64,000 nt of DNA from Oceanobacillus iheyensis HTE831 (GTDB lineage: Bacteria; Bacillota; Bacilli; Bacillales; Amphibacillaceae): contig NC_004193.1 of assembly GCF_000011245.1 (NCBI RefSeq), positions 2,210,501 to 2,274,500 of the forward strand, in the 5' to 3' direction. Both the position numbers and the translations under genes were made by a program. The notes beneath the pieces were generated by a model that was not told where the DNA came from, ran no database searches, and saw only the letters and a list, made by a program, of their open reading frames with translations. Each line of letters starts with the position of its first letter. The stretch's first letter is position 1. Of the stretch, positions 17,846 through 26,577 are shown in pieces.

Positions 17846-18340
17846 TTATTTGTTTAAGTGTGATAGTACAGCTTCATAATCAGGATGGTTACTGACCTCT
17901 GATAAGTATTCAACATAAGTTATCTTATCATTCTCATCAACGACAAATACAGCTCTAGATAATAAACGTAACTCTTCAATAATCACGCCATATTTCTGAC
18001 CAAAATCTGCTTCGCGATGATCAGATAAAGTATCCACTCTATCTATACCATTTGCAGCACACCAGCGTTTTTGAGCAAAAGGAAGATCCATACTGATAGT
18101 AAGTATTTGAACATTTTCTAAGTTGGTTGCTTCCTGATTAAAACGACGAGTCTGCTCAGAACAAACACCTGTATCAATTGATGGAACAACACTAATAACT
18201 TTTACTTTTCCTTTGTAGTCACTTAAGTGTTTTTTTGATAAATCATTTGCTAGAACCGTAAAATCTGGTGCACTATCTCCGACTTTCTTTTCTGCACCTA
18301 GTAAAGTTACTGGATCGTTTTTAAAGGTTACATTTGACAT
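17846..18340 (-). CDS. tpx: Thiol peroxidase Tpx
   Basis: Atypical 2-Cys peroxiredoxin reducing hydroperoxides with thioredoxin. 164 aa. Peroxidatic Cys60 lies in VVPSIDTGVCSEQTRRFN and resolving Cys94 in QKRWCAANGIDRV. Both are at the expected spacing, and the catalytic Thr and Arg are present. ATG start. Single gene, neighbour of ytfJ as in B. subtilis. Confidence 0.96.
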   Translation of the reverse strand: MSNVTFKNDPVTLLGAEKKVGDSAPDFTVLANDLSKKHLSDYKGKVKVISVVPSIDTGVCSEQTRRFNQEATNLENVQILTISMDLPFAQKRWCAANGIDRVDTLSDHREADFGQKYGVIIEELRLLSRAVFVVDENDKITYVEYLSEVSNHPDYEAVLSHLNK

Positions 18341-18438
18341 AAATTATCTCTCCCAATCATCTTGTGTCTACATTTTATTATGAAGCCTATCGAAATACAT
18401 GTCCAATGTTAGACATCATTTAAGGAGATCTATTCGCT

Positions 18439-18924
18439 TTAAATGTCGTAGTGATGAAAAGAGGATTTTTTCTCTTCCTTTTTATTTTTGTTGTCTTCTT
18501 TTTGAGATTCTTCTTTCTTGGACTCTTCTCCAACCTCATTCTCTTTCATTAACTTTTTCATTTTTTCTACAAGCTGTGGCGCTGAATCAATTAATTTCTC
18601 ATAAAGATGTGTATGTTGATCTAAATGAATCATTTCCATGCCTTTTTCTCCAATTACTAGAAAAGCTACCGGAGTAATAGACACCCCTCCACCACTACCT
18701 CCGCCAAATGGCATTTCCTGTTGTCTATTTTCATCTGAATATATTTGACTAGGGGAGAATTCACTCCCTCCAGCAGCAAACCCGAAACCAACTTTAGAAA
18801 CTGGTATAATTACCGTTCCCTCATGAGTTTTCACAGGATCACCTATGATTGTATTCACTTCTATCATTTTCTGTATACTTTCCATCGCTGTAGTCATTAA
18901 ACCCTCAATTGGATGTTGATCCAT
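18439..18924 (-). CDS. ytfJ: Sporulation protein YtfJ (GerW family)
   Basis: 161-aa GerW/YtfJ family protein. The conserved core is about residues 8-110 (PVKTHEGTVIIPVSKVGFGFAAGGSEF; GGGSGGGVSITPVAFLVI). The C-terminal tail from about 125 is Lys/Glu-rich and low complexity. In B. subtilis it is expressed in the forespore and affects germination. Its start overlaps the end of ytfI by 20 bases, so the two are coupled. Confidence 0.9.
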   Translation of the reverse strand: MDQHPIEGLMTTAMESIQKMIEVNTIIGDPVKTHEGTVIIPVSKVGFGFAAGGSEFSPSQIYSDENRQQEMPFGGGSGGGVSITPVAFLVIGEKGMEMIHLDQHTHLYEKLIDSAPQLVEKMKKLMKENEVGEESKKEESQKEDNKNKKEEKKSSFHHYDI

Positions 18925-19492
18925 GATTAGTATCCTCCTTCTGTTTATCCGTTAACTTTGATAGTTGTAGAATTCCATAAATAGCTTTTCCTAATCTTAT
19001 AGTTATCATGCAACGAATATCAGTTTGTATAAAAGACTTTTGAAAATCTGGTGTGACTTCCACGATTAAATCGTCTACCTTCTTCATGTGTTCTCGCAAG
19101 AAACCGATAATTATTCCTTTTATAGTCCAAACTGCTCCTGTTGATATTCCTGTCGTTACCGCATCTCCAGTACCACCTTTTGTTTTCCATTCAAAGAAGG
19201 AAAGTTCAATAAGTGATAAAAAATGAATAATATTTCGATATACTGTTGGCATCGATTTAATAAATTGTAAAATTTCATCACGAAAATTCATATAGTTTAA
19301 TTGCTTACCTTGATTTTGATCCAAATTTAACTCTTTCTTAAATATTTTCCATTTAAATATAATCGTTTGAATATATACACTACTTTGCTCTTTAGAGTGA
19401 TGAAATGTTATATGTATGGATAATTTTACGAAAGCTATTATTAGCATAACTAGTAAAAAGCTCAAAATAATAATTCCTATTATTCCCCACAT
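18905..19492 (-). CDS. ytfI: DUF2953 membrane-anchored protein YtfI
   Basis: 195-aa protein with an N-terminal membrane anchor (residues 3-26: GIIGIIILSFLLVMLIIAFV) and a soluble domain typical of DUF2953. Function unknown; always paired with ytfJ, suggesting a sporulation role. Shorter than B. subtilis YtfI (about 226 aa). ATG preceded by GAAGGG. Confidence 0.82.
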   Translation of the reverse strand: MWGIIGIIILSFLLVMLIIAFVKLSIHITFHHSKEQSSVYIQTIIFKWKIFKKELNLDQNQGKQLNYMNFRDEILQFIKSMPTVYRNIIHFLSLIELSFFEWKTKGGTGDAVTTGISTGAVWTIKGIIIGFLREHMKKVDDLIVEVTPDFQKSFIQTDIRCMITIRLGKAIYGILQLSKLTDKQKEDTNHGSTSN

Positions 19493-19628
19493 TAGAATCC
19501 CTTCTTCTTTATCAGATATAAACTATTTTTAGGCAATTCACTATATTTTAAACCCTTTATTAGGATATGTTGAAATAAACATGGTAAACTTATAGTAGGT
19601 TATATAAAAAAGTTTTGGAGGTTTCATC

Positions 19629-20429
19629 ATGGCAGAGAGACAAAATATTTTCTTTTACTATCATCCTGATGAAGAAATGGATGGCAAAGTTAAAGCGCTC
19701 AAAAAAATATCTTCAGAAAATGGTTTAAATGTAGTAGAGAATTCCTCGGATGCCTCTATCATAGTAAGTATTGGAGGAGACGGTACTTTTTTACAAGCTG
19801 TCAGAAAAACTGGATTTAGGCAAGATTGTATCTATACCGGCATTATGCGAGAAGGTCAGTCTGGGTTATACTGTGATTTTAATATAGACAATTTTGATAA
19901 TATGATTCACTCTGTACTACATGAAGACCTTGAAGTACGGAGATTTCCTACAATTAAAGTACAAATTAATGGAGAAACACCTTTTTATTGTTTAAATGAA
20001 GTATCCATAAGATCGACGATTGTAAAAACGATTGTTATTAATGTATGTGTCGATGGATTTCATTTTGAAACGTTTAGAGGAGACGGAATGATTGTATCTA
20101 CTCCAACAGGGAGTACTGGTTACTCCAAGTCGGCAAGAGGTGCAGTTATTGATCCATTAATTCATGGATTTCAGGTTTCCGAAGTTGCCTCTTTAAATAA
20201 TAATCAATATCGTACCCTGGGATCTTCCTTTTTATTAAATAAAGATCGTAAACTTGAACTTGAAATTTTACAAGATGGAAATGATCATCCTATCATTAGT
20301 TTAGATAACGAAGCATCACCAATTAAACGTATTCAAAATATTGATGTAACCATGGACGAAACGATTATTAAAACAGTAAAATTAAAAAATAATTCTTACT
20401 GGGAACGAGTAAAACGTACATTCTTATAA
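19629..20429 (+). CDS. ppnK: NAD kinase (second paralogue, YtdI type)
   Basis: Phosphorylates NAD to NADP. 266 aa. Diagnostic GGDGTF (residues 49-54), substrate-binding SIRSTIVKT, and TPTGSTGYSKSARGAV. Position next to ytfI and thiI matches the second B. subtilis NAD kinase, YtdI/NadF2. GGAGG is 8 bases before the ATG. Divergent from ytfI; followed by a terminator shared with the convergent SASP gene. Confidence 0.94.
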   Translation: MAERQNIFFYYHPDEEMDGKVKALKKISSENGLNVVENSSDASIIVSIGGDGTFLQAVRKTGFRQDCIYTGIMREGQSGLYCDFNIDNFDNMIHSVLHEDLEVRRFPTIKVQINGETPFYCLNEVSIRSTIVKTIVINVCVDGFHFETFRGDGMIVSTPTGSTGYSKSARGAVIDPLIHGFQVSEVASLNNNQYRTLGSSFLLNKDRKLELEILQDGNDHPIISLDNEASPIKRIQNIDVTMDETIIKTVKLKNNSYWERVKRTFL

Positions 20430-20464
20430 TTACAAAGACATAATCGCCTGTCCTTTTTCACAAT

Positions 20465-20498
20465 TAAAAAGCTACCCTCGTCGATGACAAGGGTAGCT
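20465..20498. terminator. Terminator between ppnK and the SASP gene
   Basis: Stem AGCTACCCT / AGGGTAGCT. A T5 run on the minus strand serves the SASP gene. Confidence 0.8.
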
Positions 20499-20521
20499 AG
20501 CCAAATATTATTGTTTATAAA

Positions 20522-20719
20522 TTATTTTGTTCCACCGAATTGTTGCTCAGCCATTGTTACAAGACGTTTAGTGATTTCACCACCAACAGAACCGTTAGCA
20601 CGTGAAGTAGAGTCAGCTCCTAGCTGTACACCAAATTCCTGAGCGATTTCGTATTTCATTTGATCAAGTGCTTGTTGCACTCCTGGAACTACCAATTGGT
20701 TTGAAGAATTGTTTGCCAT
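20522..20719 (-). CDS. Alpha/beta-type small acid-soluble spore protein
   Basis: 65-aa SASP that coats spore DNA and protects it from UV and heat. The family signature with the germination protease cleavage region is [14 protein letters not shown] (residues 22-35). The second motif is [22 protein letters not shown]. Strong AAGGAGGTG ribosome-binding site and a SigG-type promoter directly upstream. Which SspA/B/C/D paralogue it corresponds to cannot be decided. Confidence 0.96.
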   Translation of the reverse strand: MANNSSNQLVVPGVQQALDQMKYEIAQEFGVQLGADSTSRANGSVGGEITKRLVTMAEQQFGGTK

Positions 20720-20743
20720 GTTAGTTCACCTCCTTGGTACTTA

Positions 20744-20773
20744 TAGAATGTGTTGTTTGGAGGGAAACCATGC
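20744..20773 (-). promoter_or_regulatory. SigG promoter of the SASP gene
   Basis: -35 GCATG (20769-20773), 18-bp spacer, -10 CATTCTA (20744-20750) on the minus strand. This fits the forespore SigG consensus (GHATR, 18, CATnHTA). Confidence 0.75.
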
Positions 20774-20823
20774 ATCTAATTTATTGGTAGTTTTTTCTTT
20801 TTGTATTTAGCATTTTATCTCTT

Positions 20824-22026
20824 TTACAGAAGGTCTTTAAAAGATTGGTCTATTACAGTTTTATCCGTAATTTTAACTGTCTCAATCCCATTGATTGTTT
20901 CTTCCATTGTTGGAGTAAAATCATGATGAGACTCATAATAATTAACTTTTTCCCGCTTCGGTTTTGTTTTAGGAGATTTCGGTACAAATATCGTACAGCA
21001 ATCCTCATAAGGTTGAATGGATGTCTCATATGTCCCTATCTCTTGGGACACCTCTATAACTTCTTGTTTATCCATGGATATTAGCGGACGAATTATCGGA
21101 TAATTTGTCACTTCATTAATCGTATGCATGCTTTGCATTGTCTGACTAGCTACTTGGCCTAAATTTTCTCCCGTTGTCAGCGATAATATCTCTTCTTGCT
21201 CACAAATTCTTTCACTAATACGAAACATCATTCTACGCATAATTGTCATTGCATAATCATTTGGCATCTCTCGAAAGATTTCTTGTTGTAACTTCGTAAA
21301 TGGCACAATATGCACTTTTATGGATTTCCCATATTTCGTTAGCGTTTGTGTTAGATCAAGAACTTTTTGTTTTGCTCTCTCACTTGTAAATGGTGGCGAA
21401 TGAAAATGGATAGCTTCTAATTGAACCCCTCTTTTCATTGCCAAAAATCCAGCTACAGGACTGTCTATCCCACCAGATAATAATAATAATGATTTACCAG
21501 ATGTCCCTACAGGTAGACCGCCTCTACAACGGATAGTTCCTGAGGTAATATACGTTGCTTCTTTACGAATCTCCACACGTACTTCGACATCAGGTTCATG
21601 TACATTTACAGTAATATCATTAGTATTGGCTAATAAATGTCCACCTAAAATCTGGTTCATTTGTTGGGAAGGAATAGGAAAGTCCTTTGAAATACGCTTC
21701 ACGGTTACTTTAAAAGTTTTTGCGTTCGCTTCTCTCTTTAAAGCATATAATGCTCCTTCTTTTATTTGCTCTTCAGTGTTCTCTACTCGAATCGCTATAC
21801 TTAAACTATGAATACCGAATACATTTTTTAGTTTTTCTATAATTGGTTCAGGTTCATTGCCATTTAATAACACAAACATCCTACCTTGAGTTCGTTTTAC
21901 TTTTACACCCTCAAAATGTTTGATTTTTTGTTGAATATTTTCCTGTAATTTTATGATAAATTGTTTTATGTTCTTTCCTTTTAACGCCATTTCTCCATAG
22001 CGTATTAATATATGATCGTAATTCAT
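20824..22026 (-). CDS. thiI: tRNA 4-thiouridine synthetase ThiI
   Basis: Adenylates U8 of tRNA and transfers sulfur; in some species also feeds thiazole synthesis. 400 aa: NFLD and THUMP domains (about 1-165), then PP-loop pyrophosphatase with SGGIDS at 184-189. The C-terminal rhodanese domain of E. coli ThiI is absent, as in other Bacillus, so the dedicated desulfurase encoded just upstream must supply sulfur. Six bases separate it from that gene's stop. Confidence 0.95.
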   Translation of the reverse strand: MNYDHILIRYGEMALKGKNIKQFIIKLQENIQQKIKHFEGVKVKRTQGRMFVLLNGNEPEPIIEKLKNVFGIHSLSIAIRVENTEEQIKEGALYALKREANAKTFKVTVKRISKDFPIPSQQMNQILGGHLLANTNDITVNVHEPDVEVRVEIRKEATYITSGTIRCRGGLPVGTSGKSLLLLSGGIDSPVAGFLAMKRGVQLEAIHFHSPPFTSERAKQKVLDLTQTLTKYGKSIKVHIVPFTKLQQEIFREMPNDYAMTIMRRMMFRISERICEQEEILSLTTGENLGQVASQTMQSMHTINEVTNYPIIRPLISMDKQEVIEVSQEIGTYETSIQPYEDCCTIFVPKSPKTKPKREKVNYYESHHDFTPTMEETINGIETVKITDKTVIDQSFKDLL

Positions 22027-22032
22027 TACTAT

Positions 22033-23172
22033 CTACCCCAATGCTTCTTTATATTGTTTAATTGCATTATGCAGTTCTTTTAAAAACAGTTCTACTTCTG
22101 CCACCGTATTATCATAAGAAAAACTAACACGTAGGCCAGATATTGCTTCTTCTCGCGATTTTCCACAAGCAATAAGAATTCTGCTTTCATCTAATTCTTT
22201 CGAAGAGCAAGCAGATTTAGTCGAAATATATATTTCCTTTTCACTTAAAGTATGAATCATTACTTCTGGCTTTACACCGAGTACGGAAAAATTAATAATA
22301 TGTGGTGCTCCATTTGAGGAAGAATGGATAACGATATCCTTCAATTCAGATAACCCTTTTCTTAATACTTCATTTAAGTGGGTTAGATGTTGTATATTTT
22401 GTTTATATTGTTCCATGACTAGACGAAGTGCTTTTACAAATGATACTGCACCAGCGACATTTTCTGTCCCCGAACGCACGCCATATTCTTGATTACCTCC
22501 ATGCATCAACGGAAATAGTGTCGTTGTTTTTTCCACAAAAAGCATTCCTGTTCCTTTTAATCCATGGATTTTATGACCAGAAAAGGTACATAAATCAATA
22601 CCACTTCCAGTTAATTTCAATGGTACTTTTCCTAATGCTTGAACTGCATCTACATGGAAAAATACTTTTGGATGTTTTTTCAACATAGTTCCAATCGCTT
22701 CAATTGGCTGAATGGCTCCAATTTCATTATTAACATACATCATTGTTATTAAGATGGTATCAGGCTCTATTGCTTCTTCTACTTGCTTCACTGAAACCAA
22801 TCCATTCTCGTCTACTGGTAAGAAAGTAATTCGATAGCCTAAGTTCTCTAAACTTGTACACGTATCATAAATAGATGGGTGTTCCGCTTCGGTGGTAATT
22901 ATATGCTTGCCTCTCTGCCCATGCTCTAAAGCTATTCCTTTAATAGCGGTATTATTTCCTTCTGTACCACCGGATGTAAAGATAATTTCTTCACTTCTAA
23001 CTCCCAACGTTTCTGCTGCTTGTTGCTTAGCAGTACGTAATAGTTTTTCTACTCTTCCACCAAGCGGATGAATAGAAGAGGGATTTGCAAAGAATTGAGA
23101 AGAAGCTAGTTGAAAGCTTTGAATAACCTCTTCTTTTGGCTGAGTTGTTGCACTATTATCTAAATAAATCAT
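22033..23172 (-). CDS. nifZ: Cysteine desulfurase NifZ (ThiI partner)
   Basis: PLP-dependent enzyme mobilising persulfide sulfur from cysteine. 379 aa. PLP lysine K201 is in TFSGHKIHG, cofactor residues in FTSGGTEGNNTA and TTEAEHPS, and the catalytic Cys322 in STKSACSSKELD. Directly upstream of thiI in the same operon, matching B. subtilis NifZ, which serves rhodanese-less ThiI. ATG start after AGGTGAG. Confidence 0.93.
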   Translation of the reverse strand: MIYLDNSATTQPKEEVIQSFQLASSQFFANPSSIHPLGGRVEKLLRTAKQQAAETLGVRSEEIIFTSGGTEGNNTAIKGIALEHGQRGKHIITTEAEHPSIYDTCTSLENLGYRITFLPVDENGLVSVKQVEEAIEPDTILITMMYVNNEIGAIQPIEAIGTMLKKHPKVFFHVDAVQALGKVPLKLTGSGIDLCTFSGHKIHGLKGTGMLFVEKTTTLFPLMHGGNQEYGVRSGTENVAGAVSFVKALRLVMEQYKQNIQHLTHLNEVLRKGLSELKDIVIHSSSNGAPHIINFSVLGVKPEVMIHTLSEKEIYISTKSACSSKELDESRILIACGKSREEAISGLRVSFSYDNTVAEVELFLKELHNAIKQYKEALG

Positions 23173-23189
23173 ACTATCTCACCTACTTT

Positions 23190-23243
23190 TACAAAAATGT
23201 AAGGCTGACTCAAGAAACATATCGTCTCTTAATGACAGCCTTT
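23190..23243 (-). terminator. Probable terminator after ezrA
   Basis: AAGGCTG / CAGCCTT outer stem with an internal TAAGAGA / TTTCTTG pairing. Followed on the minus strand by ACATTTTTG. It separates ezrA from nifZ. Confidence 0.5.
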
Positions 23244-23250
23244 ATAAAAT

Positions 23251-24945
23251 CTATCTATTCAAAGTTAGTTGATTCTCTTCAATTCGCTTTAATGCTCCAG
23301 GCTCAATTTCTTCAATTGCTTTTGCAGCATGCTCTAAAGATAATTCATATTCATAATTCCGGAATAATCGCTCAGCCTCTTTTAATTTTCCATTTAAATC
23401 TGGTTGTTGGCTACGATAACGGTTCGCATATTGAATCACTTGTTCCGTTAGGTATGCTTGATCAAGCATAATATCAATTTGCTCATGTGTTTGATCAACC
23501 GCTTGTTTTGCTTCCGATAATGCATGTTGCACTTTCGCAATATCTAATGGATAATCTTCTAAGACATCTACTACTTGACTATTCTTTGCAGAAGCCGTTT
23601 CAAATCTTGTCCAAATAAATCCTGGTACACCTGGTATATTACTCTTTTTTATCTTTCTATTCAACTCATAAAGTTGTCTTCGCATCTCTATAAGCTTTTC
23701 TCTTGCTTCCATTTCATCTTTTCTAAGGTTTTCAATAGATTTTTTAAATTCTTCATGCTGTTCTTCAAGCTGTTCAATTTTATCAAATCCATCTTCAACT
23801 ATATTTTGTAAATCGGAATGTGATTTTTGATCGTCATCCATTTCTTTGTGAAGTTCTTTTAATTGTTCTCTTAAAGTAGAAATGGTTTTTCCGATGGTAA
23901 AAAATCGTTCCATATCATTATTTTCTACAAAATAAGCTTTCTGTAATTCCTCAACTTCCAATTTTGTATCATCATAAGTAGCGGCAATTTCGCTAATTGA
24001 TTTCTCATACTCTGGTATACGCTGCTCTAAATAATTTTTAGCAATAGCTTCTCCTTCAAGAGATTCATACATTTCGGTAATACGTTCTTCTATCTCGTCC
24101 AATTTAGTTGAAACATCGGTAATATCACCTTGTTCTATTTGCTGTTGTAAATTCTTGAGCTGATCTTGGTATGTAATAATTTCTTTATCAAATCCAAAAT
24201 GCTTTACGCGATAGCCGTCATTTTTCATCTCTTGGAGACCTGCTAAAACTTGTTCTAACTGAGATGGTAAATCCTGCTTACACCTTCTTAAGATTTCTGG
24301 GAATTGCTCCATCTTGATTTCAAACTCAGCAATTTCTTCTTTTAAGACCTGTATTAGTCTATTAGCTTCTAAGTAATCTCCTGATTCAACATTATCTTCA
24401 TATGTAGCCAGTTGAGTATCAAACTCATCCAACTTTTTATCAAAAAATTTCTCTGCTTTCCCATATTGATATCTCGATTGCGAAAGTGTTTTACGAAGAA
24501 GTTTAATTGTAGGAACAATTTGAGCAACCTCTTCTCTGCTCGTTTTTTCAGAGCTTAACAATTCATCTAATTCCTCAAGTATTTCTTCTATTTTAACTTC
24601 AATATTTTGAAGTTTCTGGTCTCCTTCAGTTAAGATATTGTTCGCTCTTTTCATTCTAAATTTATCCGCTGCATCTTCTGCATCAAATAAATGATCTTCA
24701 ATGTCTGGAAGTTCCTTTGTAATGATATGCTCCCAGCGACCTTTCCAAAGTTCAAATTTTTCTTGTGTTTCTCCGGACAAATTAAGGCTTTTAATCTTAC
24801 TTATTTGTTGTGCTACATCCCTTGCCATAATATCCATTTTCCACTTTTCTTGATGGTCTACTTTGTCATAAATTCGTTTTCTTAGAATAAGTCCAATGGT
24901 TAATATTACAATAATTGCTAAAATGACGCTGATGACGAAAACCAT
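23251..24945 (-). CDS. ezrA: Septation ring formation regulator EzrA
   Basis: Negative regulator of FtsZ ring assembly; membrane-anchored with its bulk in the cytoplasm. 564 aa, the family length. Single N-terminal transmembrane helix (about 3-22: FVISVILAIIVILTIGLILR), then a spectrin-like series of coiled coils rich in Glu, Leu and Lys through to the end. ATG preceded by GGGAGG. Neighbours nifZ-thiI and refZ as in B. subtilis. Confidence 0.96.
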   Translation of the reverse strand: MVFVISVILAIIVILTIGLILRKRIYDKVDHQEKWKMDIMARDVAQQISKIKSLNLSGETQEKFELWKGRWEHIITKELPDIEDHLFDAEDAADKFRMKRANNILTEGDQKLQNIEVKIEEILEELDELLSSEKTSREEVAQIVPTIKLLRKTLSQSRYQYGKAEKFFDKKLDEFDTQLATYEDNVESGDYLEANRLIQVLKEEIAEFEIKMEQFPEILRRCKQDLPSQLEQVLAGLQEMKNDGYRVKHFGFDKEIITYQDQLKNLQQQIEQGDITDVSTKLDEIEERITEMYESLEGEAIAKNYLEQRIPEYEKSISEIAATYDDTKLEVEELQKAYFVENNDMERFFTIGKTISTLREQLKELHKEMDDDQKSHSDLQNIVEDGFDKIEQLEEQHEEFKKSIENLRKDEMEAREKLIEMRRQLYELNRKIKKSNIPGVPGFIWTRFETASAKNSQVVDVLEDYPLDIAKVQHALSEAKQAVDQTHEQIDIMLDQAYLTEQVIQYANRYRSQQPDLNGKLKEAERLFRNYEYELSLEHAAKAIEEIEPGALKRIEENQLTLNR

Positions 24946-25106
24946 AATATGCCTCCCAACCAGAATACCTACAAATCAATTACAATCTATTTTTAATCAT
25001 ATATATTAAAATTTAAGTATACGTAACTATATTTACTTAATGATACCATGTTATTTGCATTTTTGGCTAAAAAAATGCAAATTTATTGCGTATTCGTCAC
25101 GATTTT

Positions 25107-25754
25107 TTAAGAAGGTTTGTTACCAGAATGTATAAAATCTTTTTCATTTTTATTAACCAAAACAAAATCCAGCCACTTTTGAATTGTTCTTACATATTTT
25201 TTAATAAATTGTTGGTGAGAATATTCGCCAATAATTTGGTCTTTCCACTCACTATGCAATATATATGGTGTAATTAACATACCTTTCAATTGCATTAACA
25301 AATACGTTTTCTCATCGGATTGAACTTTATTAGAAAGAGCATCATAAAAGGTTTTCTGAATATAATAATTCTCTTTTGCCAAATAAGTAACTGCCATTTC
25401 CCTAACAAACACCGAATCCAGAGAGAGTTCTCGTTGTATAAAGCACGTTAATTGATGATAGGATTGCTTATAATGTATAATAGTAAAAATTAATTGGTGC
25501 AATTGATCTTTTGGACTTAGAGGCGCTACTTCCTCTAGTGTAGCTTCAACACTTTGTAGGTACGCTTCATAATATGCTGTGACTGCATACTCTAAAAGCC
25601 CTTGCTTCCCATTAAAGTAATAACTTATTAAAGATACATTGACAGCAGCCTTGTCTGCTATGTCTCGAACCGAGGTTCCATGAAATCCTTTTTGAAAGAA
25701 CAATGACGAAGCGGCGTCAACAACTTTTTGTTTTGTCAGATTATTTTTCATCAT
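25107..25754 (-). CDS. refZ: TetR-type regulator RefZ
   Basis: 215-aa TetR-fold DNA-binding protein. HTH at about 8-55 (AASSLFFQKGFHGTSVRDIADKAA, then VSLISYYFNGKQGLLEYAV), closely resembling B. subtilis YttP/RefZ, which binds near-origin motifs and helps position division and chromosome capture during sporulation. Two consecutive ATGs; the first is seven bases after AAGGAG. The location between ezrA and ytsP is the B. subtilis order. An inverted repeat TTTGCATTTTT / AAAATGCAAA lies just past its stop. Confidence 0.88.
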   Translation of the reverse strand: MMKNNLTKQKVVDAASSLFFQKGFHGTSVRDIADKAAVNVSLISYYFNGKQGLLEYAVTAYYEAYLQSVEATLEEVAPLSPKDQLHQLIFTIIHYKQSYHQLTCFIQRELSLDSVFVREMAVTYLAKENYYIQKTFYDALSNKVQSDEKTYLLMQLKGMLITPYILHSEWKDQIIGEYSHQQFIKKYVRTIQKWLDFVLVNKNEKDFIHSGNKPS

Positions 25755-25878
25755 GATTCAGCTCCTTATTAATCAGTTACGACAGTTAATGATGAAATTC
25801 CTTCAATAAATTCTCGACAAAAAAACTATGATTGTCACCATTTGTCATACGTTGTAAAACCATGTTAGGGGGATATAT

Positions 25879-26361
25879 ATGTTTGAACAAAAAAATTATT
25901 CTGGTGAAAAAGCAAAAGATTATGAACTACTGATTAAACAACTTGATGCATTATCTGAAGGTGAAAATAATAAAATCGCATTATTATCAAATGCCTCTGC
26001 ATTATTAAACCAATTCTTAACCGAAGTAAATTGGGTAGGTTTTTATCTTTGGGAAGAAAACGAACTCATCCTGGGGCCTTTTCAAGGTTTACCAGCATGC
26101 ATACGAATTCCATATGGAAAGGGAGTATGTGGTACGGCTGTCTCTGAGCAACAGACACAGAGAGTTGATGATGTTCACGCCTTTCCTGGTCATATTGCTT
26201 GTGATGGTGCCACTAATTCAGAAATCGTAGTACCTATCACCATCAATAACCAAATCTATGGAGTACTTGATATTGATAGCCCGATTAACAATCGTTTTGA
26301 TGAAGAAGACCAATATTTCTTAGAAAAGTTTGTACTGCATTTAACAAAACACTTACAGTAG
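25879..26361 (+). CDS. ytsP: Free methionine-(R)-sulfoxide reductase YtsP (GAF domain)
   Basis: 160-aa single GAF domain protein of the fRMsr family, reducing free methionine-R-sulfoxide. The three family cysteines are present: C74 (GLPACIRIP), C84 (KGVCGTAV) and C108 (HIACDGATNSE). GGGGG precedes the ATG. Divergent from refZ, followed by a strong terminator. Confidence 0.92.
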   Translation: MFEQKNYSGEKAKDYELLIKQLDALSEGENNKIALLSNASALLNQFLTEVNWVGFYLWEENELILGPFQGLPACIRIPYGKGVCGTAVSEQQTQRVDDVHAFPGHIACDGATNSEIVVPITINNQIYGVLDIDSPINNRFDEEDQYFLEKFVLHLTKHLQ

Positions 26362-26435
26362 AGTGTAAAGTATCCATTCAAGTCGGATAAATGAACCTAA
26401 ACTAGAAATATACAACAAGAAATAAGAAAAACCAC

Positions 26436-26485
26436 CTAAACTGCCTTCTCCCTGGATGAACAAGGGAAAGGCAGTTTTGATTTTG
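26436..26485 (+). terminator. Terminator after ytsP
   Basis: Stem AAACTGCCTT / AAGGCAGTTT with an extended CTCCCT / AGGG inner arm and T-rich tail (TTGATTTTG). Confidence 0.8.
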
Positions 26486-26577
26486 AAAACAGTCGTTTAT
26501 AAATATAATAATACTTCTTTTTAAATAACGTAAATCTAATTCCTTAAATTAGTAATAATTTATCTATATTTTGCCTA